From Macrostomum hystrix (Eukaryota; Platyhelminthes; Macrostomidae), in contig CATNEN010000012.1 of NCBI GenBank assembly GCA_950097015.1, forward strand, positions 2,659,501 to 2,723,500: a DNA stretch of 64,000 nucleotides, given 5' to 3'. A program made the position numbers and the translations under genes. The notes below the pieces were generated by a model. That model was not told where the DNA came from. It saw only the letters and a program-made list of their open reading frames with translations, and did no database searches. Positions 23,301 to 37,041 of the stretch are shown here, one piece after another (within the stretch, counting starts at the first letter, position 1; every line of letters starts with the position of its first letter).

Positions 23301-26300
23301 CCCATTCTCAAATCTCTCATTCCCAAATCTCCCATTCCCAAATCTCCCATTCCCAAATCTCCCATTCCCAAATCTCCCATTCCCAAATCTCCCATTCTCA
23401 AATCTCCCATTACCAAATCTCCCATTCTCAAATCTCCCATTCTCAAATCTCCCATTACCAAATCTCCCATTCCCAAATTTCCCATTCCCAAATCTCCCAT
23501 TCCCAAATCTCCCATTCCCAAATCTCCCATTCCCAAATCTCCCATTCTCAAATCTCCCATTCCCAAATCTCCCATTCTCAAATCTCCCATTCTCAAATCT
23601 CCCATTACCAAATCTCCCATTCTCAAATCTCCCATTCCCAAATCTCCCATTCCCAAATCTCCCATTCCCAAATCTCCCATTCTCAAATCTCTCATTCCTT
23701 ATTCTAAGATTCCTAACGGTTCAAAATCTCCCATTCCCAAATCTCCCATTCTCAAATCTCCCATTCCCAAATCTCCCATTCCCAAATCTCCCATTCCCAA
23801 ATCTCCCATTCTCAAATCTCTCATTCCTTATTCTAAGATTCCTAACGGTTCAAAATCTCCCATTCCCAAATCTCCCATTCTCAAATCTCCCATTCCCAAA
23901 TCTCCCATTCCCAAATCTCCCATTCCCAAATCTCCCATTCCCAAATCTCCCATTCTCAAATCTCCTATTCCCAAATCTCCCATTCTCAAATCTCTCATTC
24001 TCAAATCTCCCATTCTCAAATCTCCCATTCCCAAATCTCCCATTCCCAAATCTCCCATTCCCAAATCTCCCATTCTCAAATCTCTCATTCCTTATTCTAA
24101 GATTCCTAACGGTTCAAAATCTCCCATTCCCAAATCTCCCATTCCCAAATCTCCCATTCTCAAATCTCTCATTCCTTATTCTAAGATTCCTAACGGTTCA
24201 AAATCTCCCATTCCCAAATCTCCCATTCCCAAATCTCCCATTCTCAAATCTCTCATTCCTTATTCTAAGACTCCTAACGGTTCAAAATCTCCAACTCATT
24301 TCCCATGAGCAGATTCCAAGTTGTAAGTTTCGCAATGAAAACCCCCAGTACGCCAATTGCCTACCTCCAGTGGCGCTATTGACCTGAGCAGGCGTGGCCG
24401 ACTGAAACGAAGCCATGCTTTTGGCCGTATTGCTCAAAGCTGAGGCTGAACTCAACTGAGTATGGCAATGGGAAGCGGGATATTAGCCACGCTCATAGAC
24501 TGACAAAAAATGGTTTCTTTTTCAGCTTGAACGTGAAATGAAAACTAACCTGAGCGTTGACATTGCTGCCGTCTGAGGTTAGACTGGCCAGGGTGCTGCT
24601 AAGTGAGATGGCCTGAGTGGGATCAGTTAAGAACTGGGACACCTGGTTGACCACGTCGCAGGCGCTGTCCTTCACCTTCATGACCATCTCCGTGTCGTTT
24701 GAGTCTTTCTGCAGTTCATTAGGCATTGTGTTATGCGGAAGTTTGGTTGAAGTGGATTGGGTCGAGACACAATACGTCATGAGAATCAAGATGAGTCAAG
24801 ATGGGTCAAGATGAGTCGAGATGAGTCGAGATGAGTCAAGATGAGTCCAGATGGGTCAAGATGAGTCAAAATGAGTCAAGACGAGTCCAGATGAGTCAAG
24901 ATGAGTCAAGATAGGTCAAGATGGGTCAAGATGAGTCATTATGGGTCAAGATGGGTCAAGATGGGTCATGATGAATCAAGATGGGTCAAGATGGGTGGTC
25001 AAGATGGGTCAAGATGGGTGGTCAAGATGGGTCAAGATGGGTGGTCAAGATGGACCAAGATGGGTCAAAATGAGTCAAGGTAGATCAGTTGGAACGGATG
25101 ATATAGACCACTGTAGGTTCTAGTTGCATGAGATGGTCCTAGAAATGCATAGAATTAGCCGTTCGAAGCAAAAGTTTCGCAAATAGCAAACTGGCGATGG
25201 AGCGCAGTGCTGCGGTCCGCTTACAAAAGTGCTGCTGACCATGGAGATGACTGAGAGCGCTTTGGTCGGATTTCTGGGATCCAGGTTGGTGAGGATGTTT
25301 TTGGCGTCAGAGATGCTGTTGATGTTGAGCACCTGGACACGGACCTGATCGGAGGCCTGGCGCGCCTTCTTGTCGAAGGCGCAGACGCACACTTTCATCA
25401 AGTCGTTGTTGTTGAGCGCCTCCGGCTCGGCCTGCACCTGCTTCTCTGAGTCCTTGTACGTGAGAAGGTTCGGGTTCGGGAAGCAGCTGCCCTGGCCTTT
25501 CTTGTCGTACAGCCTAAAATCTGGCGCGTTCGGGCTCGGCGTGGTGCCATTCTGGTACAGACTGATCGGCGTCCACTGATCCTCGTTGCTGAAGTCCTGC
25601 TTGCAGCAGTCCAGGCTTGAGTAGATGGCTGTGCTGCTGTCGCCAACGCAGCCCATCACAATGCGCACGGTGTTGTTGCCAACGAAGTCGTCTGGATCCC
25701 GGCACTGGGAGAAATCCAGAGACAGGACGTCACCCAGGCTGACCGCCACGTCCGCGTCGCCCTTGAACTTGCAGACGAGACTCGACGGGATGACCCTGAT
25801 GGAGCTGAGCTGCCTGTTCTGCAGGTTGATTGGGAAGCTGGTTGGACTGCTGAACACGGACAGGCGGTAGAGGCCGTAGCTCAGGGTGTGCTTGTCCAAA
25901 ACGAAGCTGGCAGTCTGGGGCGCCTTGCACTGATAGTCCAGCGGCTTCAGATTCAGCGGATCGTCCAGCGAATTGCTGGGGTCCACCACCTTCAGCACCT
26001 GCCAGTTGAAGTAGTAGGTGTCAGGATTGCAGGTGCTGCTATAGCTGGCCGTGATGGTCAGTACCGCGCTCTTCTCCACCTGGATGACGGTTTCAGGAGA
26101 GACAACTGCGCCGTCGCGTCGGAATTCCACCTCCTGGGTGCAGGACGCGGTGTTCAGCGAGTTGAAGATGCTGCCGCACATGCCCAGCTGCTCGCCACCC
26201 TCCTTGCTAAAGACATTGAACAGCCGCAGGCCGACTGTGTTCTTGCCGGGCTGGAAGTTGTAGCCTAGCAAAGCGAACATGTACAGCCGGCCATTGCGTG

Positions 26301-29300
26301 ACACTGTCATCGTTCCCACCGGGTCAAACGCGCCTGAGGCCGTTGGCTGAGCGCCGTTCGTCGTGAGGCTGTAGACAATGGAGCTTGATGGACTCAGCGG
26401 CACTGACGTATTGTCCCAGGCCAGCTTTGAACGCCACAGGTAAATAGTGGCATTAGCCGCATAGTCAAACGGGTTGAAGTTCTCGATGGTCTGGGTCAAC
26501 ATAGCGCCGGATGGCATAATCTGGTTCAGCTGGAAGGTGATCGGAAAGCCTCGCTCGACAGTAACGGCGAAGATCACGGACCTGCTGGGCCCGCCGACGG
26601 GCTGAATTAGCTGCACTGTCGGCTCGAAAATATCCGAGCCTACTTTGGTCTCGTTGGTAACAGTCAAGCTACCGATGAGATTCTTCATGACGGCGGTGAC
26701 TGTGAACTGGCCGAAGCTGCTCACCTTGTACTTGAGCACAAATGGACCGTAATTAGTAAAGTCGCCATCAAGCGGGTAGGTCTTAGTGGCCATTCCATTG
26801 AGCTGCAGCTCCACTGTGTTGGACTCCCCGCCGATAGCCAGGCCGAATTTCGTGTTAATAAACAGGTGCAGCTCCAGATCGCTGGACAGGGACAGAAGCG
26901 GCTTGGCTACAATGTAAGCGTCCTTGAATGGCACCTGCGTTCCAAGCGTGACCAGCGCCTCTCGGGAGCAGCCTTCGTTGGCGGCGCGCAGCGATACGTT
27001 GAACACGCCGGTGGCGCCATAGACGAAGTCACGATCGACCTGCAGCTCGCCGTTCAGGCCGTCGACAACCAGAAACTCGCAGCTGTGAAGGCCGTCGCAC
27101 AGTTGCAGCTCGTACCGGCCGATGCCGTCGACGCGAAACTTCACCGGGAAAGTGTCGTCCTTGAGGCCGCTGAGTTTGTTTGCCACAATCTTGACAACTG
27201 GACAGGTGTTGATTTTAACGTGCAACGGGAGCACCACCATGTTGGTGTCGTAGGTGACGAACAGCTGAAGGTCCGCCGGGCCCAGCAAGGTCAGATTGGC
27301 GCAGGTGATGGTCAACGCGCTGGAGTCAGCGGTGTGCGGAACTACAGATCCGCCCGGCTGGCTAACAACCTTCAGCTTGTCCTTGACTGAGTCCACCATG
27401 GGAAATTCGATCTTGACCAGATCGGTGGGCGTGGTGCCGATGCACATCGCCATGCGGTTGCTGCGATCGCCAACCAGAACCACGGCGCTGTGGCATTTCA
27501 CCGTTCGACTATTGGTCACGCACAATGTGACGTTGTGAAATCCGAACGCGCTGGCCGGAATCGTGTCAGTCTTTACTGTTGAGTACGCGTCAACCTGAAA
27601 GGTGGCCTTCAGCACGTCGTTGACGAAGATGGTAGCGGTCTTGGACAGTCGCCCAGCGATGATGGCGGTGTAGGCGATGCTCTGGTCCGAGCCGCTCTGA
27701 GCTGGGAAAATCTTGGCGACGTCGATGTCAACAGCCTCCTCGGTGTCTTTGTCTGGAGGGGATGGATTTGATGGATTGATCATGAGAGTGCACAACTAGT
27801 TCTCATTGTCAAAGTATTGCCTGCCTTACTCTTGAGCGTGAGAACCATCTGGGTGGAGTTGTCGCCGTAGACGCTGGAAACTCTGATTTTAACCGTCTTC
27901 TGACCGGCTTTGTCGAATGTGTGCGAGAAGACGTTCTGTTTGAGCACGGCGGAGTTGCCGTCGCCGAAGTCGACGCTGACAGTGTAGTCGGCCGGGTTCA
28001 TCTCGACCGGCGGGCTGCCGACGCTGTACCTGTAGTTGCTCAGCACGAACGTGATGGCGTCACCCGTGTACATCACCGGAGCGTACGGGTTGGACACATT
28101 GATAGTGAAGTAGGTGTAAACATTGGGCGGCAGGTAGAGCTGGGAGGTGAGGAACAGGTGATAGGCCAGGCTGGGCGCGGTGGTACAGTTCCCGGTGGCG
28201 ATGCCGCTCAGGTAGGCTAGGCGCCCGATGCAGATGCATTGGCCATAGTTGGGACTGTTCTTCTGGATGCCATAGATCTGCTTCATGTCCACCACGCTTG
28301 ATGGATTTGGCCTGCGATTTGGGACAAAAATTCGTTGCTGACACATCTGGTTGACTTTTTAGTCCGAGTTGCGAGTAACGCTCCTAAAATTCAATAGAAG
28401 TGAAAACAACGAGGCAGAGATGCCGAGGTGTCACCTGAAGTAACCGCAGTTCTCAAAGCAGTCGGACTGGTAGTGCTCCTGGGTGCTGGTGAGCAGATTT
28501 GAGCTCACCAGATACGAGGGCTTCACAGCGGTGCCGTCAGTGCAGCCAAAGTCCGAGTAGGTACGCGGCATTTCTGAGAAAGGTTTTTGCCATTGTATTG
28601 CTTTAGAAGGGGGCGTCAACTAGTCTTCACTAGTAGACGAAAGAAAATCCTAAGGCTAAATTTCGACTCAGGCGCAAAACTCCTACCCTTGATAGTGTCG
28701 GAGTCCCACACGGCCTCCTGCACGCAGATGTTTGAGATGCCGGAATTCTCCGGTGCAATGCCTGTTCTGCCGCGGCAGAAGGCCATAGTCTCTTGGAACG
28801 GAATAATGGCGTTCAAGAAGTAGCGGTCGATGTACTTCGCCACTCCGTTCTGCTTGATGATGGCGCGCATGCCGTCAACGTAGAGCATCAGGCCTGACCG
28901 ATCCTCCCAGGTACCGCACAGCTGCGGGGTGAGGATGAGGATTCTGTAACTTCCTGCATCCTACGTACTCTCGTCCCACGTACTCGTATTGTACCAGTTT
29001 CTGTGCTTCTTGGTCACGTTTTCGCCCAGTTCTAGTCCCATTTAAAGTCCCAGTTCTAGTCCCATTTAAAGTCCCAGTTCTTATTCCCAGTTCTAGTCCC
29101 ATTCAAAGTCCCAGTTCTAGTCCCAGTTCTTAGTCCCAGTTCTAGCTCCAGATCTAGTCTCGTTTCTAGTTAATAATTATCTCACCGTGACTGGAAGTGA
29201 ACTTTTGGAGATCTCAAACGTGGCCTCCCAGCGCACACTGGAGCCAGTAAAGTCTGTGCCGTAGACGCCGAACACGAACTTCCATTGGCCGAGAAATTCG

Positions 29301-30273
29301 AGGTAGGAACCGAAAGCATACGGGCTGTCACCTGGGAAATTAAAAAGCAAGTATATAGATAACTTTATTGTACTCTAGAGCCAGCAGTGTCCCAGATCTG
29401 GTAGAGTCAGCTCTGTCCCAGATCTGGTAGAGTCAGCTCTGTCGCAGATCTGGTAGAGTCAGCTCTGTCCCAGATCTGGTAGAGTCAGCTCTGTCGCAGA
29501 TCTGGTAGAGTCAGCTCTGTCGCAGATCTGGTAGAGTCAGCTCTGTCCCAGATCTGGTAGAGTCAGCTCTGTCGCAGATCTGGTAGAGTCAGCTCTGTCC
29601 CAGATCTGGTAGAGTCAGCTCTGTCGCAGATCTGGTAGAGTCAGCTCTGTCCCAGATCTGGTAGAGTCAGCTCTGTCGCAGATCTGGTAGAGTCAGCTCT
29701 GTCCCAGATCTGGTAGAGTCAGCTCTGTCGCAGATCTGGTAGCGTCAGCTCTGTCCCAGATCTGGTAGAGACAGCTCTGTCGCAGATCTGGTAGCGTCAG
29801 CTCTGTCCCAGATCTGGTAGAGTCAGCTCTGTCGCAGATCTGGTAGAGTCAGCTCTGTCGTAGATCTGGTAGAGTCAGCTCTGTCCCAGATCTGGAAGAA
29901 CAGCCATACCTCCCGTGGTGAAGACTTTTCCGCAGCCATTGGTCTCGATTTTGTCCAGCTGAAGCTGCAGGCAGATGCTGAACTTGGTTGAGGCACACTT
30001 GCGAATGTCTTGGAAGCAGGACTGCAGGGACTGGGTCAGGCTGTCCACCGGGAAGACCAGGGCTCCTCCGACAATGCCTGGCTGGTTGATGCAAACCTTG
30101 CCATCAGGTGTTCTGGTGGTTGTGACAGCAGCTGCCGACCCTAAAATGTGTGAGCAGAATTCAGGAATCTAAAAAATTGACTAATGCGGGAGAGAATCAA
30201 GAGAATTACCATAGGCCAGCAGGCAAAGAATTTGCAGGCAATTTCTGAAAGCAGTGCCGCCACCTAGAAGCAT
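11348..30273 (-). CDS. Polycystin-1-like receptor/channel, complete, 27 exons, 2917 aa
   Basis: Large membrane protein of the PKD1/PKD1L family, expected to pair with a TRPP channel at cilia or cell contacts. Exons (high to low): 30273-30210, 30140-29910, 29331-29186, 28921-28687, 28573-28435, 28311-27830, 27752-25225, 24708-24550, 24455-24365, 22984-22708, 22430-22301, 20604-20460, 20354-20278, 19793-19643, 19312-18932, 18727-18597, 18242-17841, 17623-17463, 16624-16320, 15909-15435, 15331-15121, 14662-14291, 13834-13540, 13462-13215, 12491-11919, 11775-11573, 11489-11348. All phases agree (8754 nt). Order: signal peptide; LamG-like fold (about 60-225); WSC-like Cys segment (235-320); one PKD repeat (VDFGDG, about 375-430); long REJ-type region (433-1275); GAIN (about 1300-1790); degenerate GPS with HLT at 1805-1807; first TM; PLAT (about 1885-1975); ten more TM segments with RPTRSAFTRVQR; TOP domain with RVGVPRLRQFR and KGGGYVLNFPR; PKD channel region to 2871; short acidic cytosolic tail. 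No LRRs, C-type lectin or C-terminal coiled coil were seen. Confidence 0.93.
12655..13190. repeat. 45-bp minisatellite in polycystin intron
   Basis: Twelve near-identical copies of a 45-bp unit containing CACTAATTACCCGTCACTCT and AGGTAAGCAGGTGTCAGAG. Every unit carries AGGTAAG, a consensus 5' splice site, but on the strand opposite to the gene. It fills the intron between exons 24 and 25. Confidence 0.95.
13870..14205. repeat. 11/22-bp minisatellite in polycystin intron
   Basis: A basic GATTCTACCTG 11-mer alternates with GATTCTGCCTT to make a 22-bp dimer, about 15 dimers, with GATTCTACCAG variants. It lies in the intron between exons 22 and 23. Confidence 0.92.
15945..16275. repeat. Two adjacent short arrays in polycystin intron
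   Basis: First about five copies of a 21-bp unit, TTCTAACATACTGGCACATG (15945-16055). Then about ten looser copies around CCCAATCTAGGATTCATAAT and TACTAATCTAGGATTC (16080-16275). Both are in the intron between exons 19 and 20. Confidence 0.88.
16925..17190. repeat. 16-bp minisatellite, same family as 596-1147
   Basis: About 16 copies of TCTCATCTCTCCCGTG, the reverse complement of the unit in the troponin T intron, more diverged here (CTGTCCTCTG, CTATCGTG variants). It lies in the polycystin intron between exons 18 and 19. Confidence 0.93.
20655..22205. repeat. 16-bp minisatellite, about 97 copies, with interspersed unit types
   Basis: Tandem 16-mers of three main kinds: GATTCTCAGGAGGAAA, GATTCTCAGGAGCAAA and GACTCTCAGGAGTGAC, plus rarer AGCAG and AGAAA forms. 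In the second half the types follow a repeating order (TGAC, AAAA, CAAA), giving a 48-bp higher-order unit. It fills the polycystin intron between exons 11 and 12. The 200-residue open frames across it are repeat artefacts. Confidence 0.96.
23060..24290. repeat. 15-bp minisatellite with recurrent spacer
   Basis: About 75 copies of TCCCAAATCTCCCAT and variants (TCTCAAA, TACCAAA). A single-copy-looking block containing CCTTATTCTAAGATTCCTAA then CGGTTCAAAA recurs five times from 23695 on (near 23695, 23825, 24090, 24175, 24258), separating shrinking sub-arrays. It lies in the polycystin intron between exons 9 and 10. Because 15 is a multiple of 3, the minus strand stays open as a Met-Gly-Asp-Leu repeat; this is not a gene. 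Confidence 0.95.
24785..25085. repeat. 10-bp minisatellite (AGATGGGTCA)
   Basis: About 28 copies of AGATGAGTCA/AGATGGGTCA, with a 14-bp variant (AGATGGGTGGTCA) near the end. It lies in the polycystin intron between exons 7 and 8. Confidence 0.93.
29030..29160. repeat. Short CCCAGTTCTAGT array in polycystin intron
   Basis: Irregular tandem copies of TCCCAGTTCTAGTCCCATT and truncated forms, in the intron between exons 3 and 4. Confidence 0.8.
29390..29895. repeat. 26-bp minisatellite in polycystin intron
   Basis: About 19 copies of a 26-bp unit containing CAGATCTGGTAGAGTCAGCT followed by CTGTCC or CTGTCG. The CC and CG types largely alternate, giving a 52-bp higher-order unit. It ends about 15 bp from the donor of exon 2 (29910). 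Confidence 0.95.
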
Positions 30274-31345
30274 GGCTTATTTAGTCGAGCTGATTGAGTA
30301 AAGCAAAATTATTCTTAGCTGGTGCTTGATTTGCTTAGTTAGACAAAGGCAAAGCCGCTTGCTGTTTCACATAAACTTCTGGATGGTTTACAGTTATATG
30401 CGCTGCTCGGCCTCCTGACTTTTTATTGCTCAACTGCCTTCTCATGTGGGCACGGGAACACTTTAATAATTAATTATCAACCCGGCTACCTGCACCTCAA
30501 CAGTTGAATTATTCATTAGCGAGTGCTTCATCAGCGGCGACTGTCTCGCCAACAACAACTTTGGTTGAGCAGAGCTTCACTGACTTGGTTGCTATGCCAG
30601 TGCAGCCTCAGACAATACGGACAACAACAGTGCTGCCGACCATATATTGTTCCATCCGTTGCTAACAACAGTATCGGAATCCGGAAAATTCTACGGCCAA
30701 ACGACATGCGCAGAAAAAAATTGTCCGATTTCTCACACTAACCAGCTTTGGCTGATTATTTATCAGTTGTCAAGACAACCCAGTGGGGAGTACAATAGTC
30801 AATTGAATCCGCTTCATTGAATTAAATGAGAGTCACCCGTAGCGGCTCTGACGTTACGAGTAATGCTGACGTTGGTGCACTATTATTCTCTAAGTCATTA
30901 GCAAGACCAAATCGGTGTGAAATCCGACAAGAAAATAGACAAATTATCCAATGACAATGAATAATCTAATTTCATTTATGCTCTGGAGTTATTTAGTACA
31001 AGTTACGAGCGTAGAATGAAAATGCATGTAATATTGACAACAGGCCAATAAGTTCTCATTAGAAGTATTTCCGAATTTTTTCCTCATGCACTTTAGAAAT
31101 GATTCATAGAAGTTCTAGAATGTCTATGGTAATTTTCTCCGAGGACACTTGGACACTTGACCAAGGATACCATAGACTACGAACGACAATCTAGAACAAA
31201 CCGGCTTCTGAATTTCACGCAAGTAATCCATTTATCTAGCCTAATAGTTTTTATAAAAATTTCTATCTATTTTTCTGAATCGAATTGTATCCAGACATTG
31301 AATATTCAACAAGACTAGCCAACAAGCAGTTAATTCGTCGAGGCA
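30274..31345. other. Shared 5' region of divergent genes
   Basis: About 1.07 kb separates the polycystin start codon (minus) from the start codon of the small membrane protein (plus). No repeat array and no recognisable exon here. The region probably carries both promoters. Confidence 0.6.
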
Positions 31346-31855
31346 ATGCTGGACTGGATTATCGTGGCCGTTGGTGGCGGCCTCCTAGCTGCCGGTTGCG
31401 CAGTGGGCTCCATGGTAACCAAAGTGCTGCAGCGCCTGCTGGGCTCTCGGCGGGCTCAGAAGGACTCGATTAAAGCTGCGGTTGCCCGAGAAGACGCCGA
31501 AGCCAACAGGGAGACCCAAAGCGGAGTCGCCGGAGGCGGCTGCGGCGACGGCGGCGACGGCATGGAGGATCTGCTATTCGACGAGAAGCTCAAACTGCTA
31601 GTGCTGAAGGAGAACTTAAAGAAGAAGTTGTACCAGCAAAAGAAGTTAATCCAGCAATTGATGGGTGGCAACAGCGCCTCGGCGGCTGTTGAAATGTCCT
31701 CGACAAAGCCATCGGTGCAAGTCGGCGCCGCCGGGGATCTGGAAGTTGGCAGCTCAGACGGCACCGGCAGGAAAGCCAGCGAGCGCAAGGCGAAGCAGGA
31801 TGCCGAGGCTGAGTTCTTCGCAGCCGAGCTGGAACTGTCCAACTGGCAGAACTGA
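31346..31855 (+). CDS. Small membrane-anchored hypothetical protein, single exon, 169 aa
   Basis: Uninterrupted frame beginning MLDWIIVAVGGGLLAAGCAVG, an N-terminal hydrophobic segment (about residues 4-26) that could be a membrane anchor or uncleaved signal. A basic stretch (LLGSRRAQK), a Gly-rich linker, a Lys/Leu-rich helical stretch (EKLKLLVLKENLKKKLYQQK, about 80-100) and an Ala/Glu-rich C-terminus ending LSNWQN follow. A good AATAAA lies at 31916-31921, 60 bp after the stop, which supports a real transcript. Family not recognised. It is head-to-head with the polycystin gene. Confidence 0.7.
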   Translation: MLDWIIVAVGGGLLAAGCAVGSMVTKVLQRLLGSRRAQKDSIKAAVAREDAEANRETQSGVAGGGCGDGGDGMEDLLFDEKLKLLVLKENLKKKLYQQKKLIQQLMGGNSASAAVEMSSTKPSVQVGAAGDLEVGSSDGTGRKASERKAKQDAEAEFFAAELELSNWQN

Positions 31856-31915
31856 ACTTTCGAAGCCTACTACTAATAGTAGTACACCCTGTTTAACAAA
31901 TATGACGCGCACCGC

Positions 31916-31921
31916 AATAAA
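31916..31921 (+). terminator. Polyadenylation signal AATAAA
   Basis: Canonical hexamer 60 bp after the stop of the small membrane protein, on the same strand. Confidence 0.6.
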
Positions 31922-31924
31922 GTT

Positions 31925-33146
31925 CTTTTCCCACTGCCCACATGTTGGACGAAAGAATCTGTTGTCTATATTACGCTGTATTTTGCAGAATGCTTGTTAA
32001 GTACGTCTGCTGTAAGAACATGTACATGCACTCGCAATATAAATCGAACACAATGCTAGGTTTTGAAACTACAATTTTGTGCAATAAATCAGTACAAAAT
32101 ATTGTTTTCTCCGTTTCTTAATCTTCATAAAATAATTTTTCCAACTGAACTAAATTTTTCTGGCGATTTCATCAAGAATCCATCCGTATTCAACTTCGAT
32201 TTTTTCAAAATTTACTGTTTTAATTTTTTTTAATTGTTCAGAAATACTGTTACTACTGTGGTTACCAATATGGCCTTGTTATTTAAACTCGACAACGAAA
32301 TAGTTCCTAAAGAAACTGTTGAAAAAATTTCAACAAATCAAGGCCACTTAAAATCTTTCAAAAATCTAAAACAAATTTTTTTTCAATATCTTTTTTTTAC
32401 AAGAAAGAAGTGTCCATAAATGAAATATTTGCTAATTTTACACCTTTTCGTAGTAGGCTAAGCTAAATGAAAACATTCTAGAATTTTCAGAAGTCGTAAA
32501 ATACGTTTTCTCATTTTTCAGCTATAAAAATCGAATAGTCTCGCGATCATTTCGCAAACATGTTAGCACCAAAGGTATCAATTTTTATTACAAAGGTTTT
32601 ATTTAAGTGTTAAAGCTATTAGTTCAACTGCCATAAATTGAATAATTTTTCAACTGTCACAGACAGCACACGAATTAAAAAGTTATCCACAAAAACTGTT
32701 TAAGAAATGTCGAGGCAGATAAACAGACAATAAATATTCTGAAAATACTGTCACATCGTTTTTCTCTAATAAATACGATCATCGTAAAAAGCGGAAGAAT
32801 TATTTTATGCTTAAAACGCGATGCAGATACGAAAGTATTGATTTAAATCTAACTTATAACTCTTATTCATCTACTCATACATGATACAACACATAAAGCT
32901 ACGTGATTATGGATAACGGATAGTCAAAGAAAAAAAATTGTAGTTAAAAATGGAAACACGTCAATGAATCTCCCATATTAACCATAGAAATGATCAAAAA
33001 AGAAAATCAATAGAAAGTCCTCTATTCAGAAATAGGACAATTCAAGTGGACGTCTTTCTACTGCAATGCGCAATACATTTCAACGCCTAGCTAGAAAAAT
33101 TCATAATTGTATTAAAACAGCTGCATTAAAAACTTGTCAGCCTTGC
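31925..33146. other. A/T-rich convergent intergenic region
   Basis: Sits between the ends of the plus-strand small protein and the minus-strand coiled-coil gene. A minus-strand AATAAA (plus-strand TTTATT) occurs near 32600 and could serve the coiled-coil gene. No coding potential seen. Confidence 0.55.

Positions 33147-37041
<3,895 letters not shown>

Noticed and set aside
23054-24088. Met-Gly-Asp-Leu repeat protein
   Set aside because: 15-bp array inside a polycystin intron; no flanking coding sequence in that frame.
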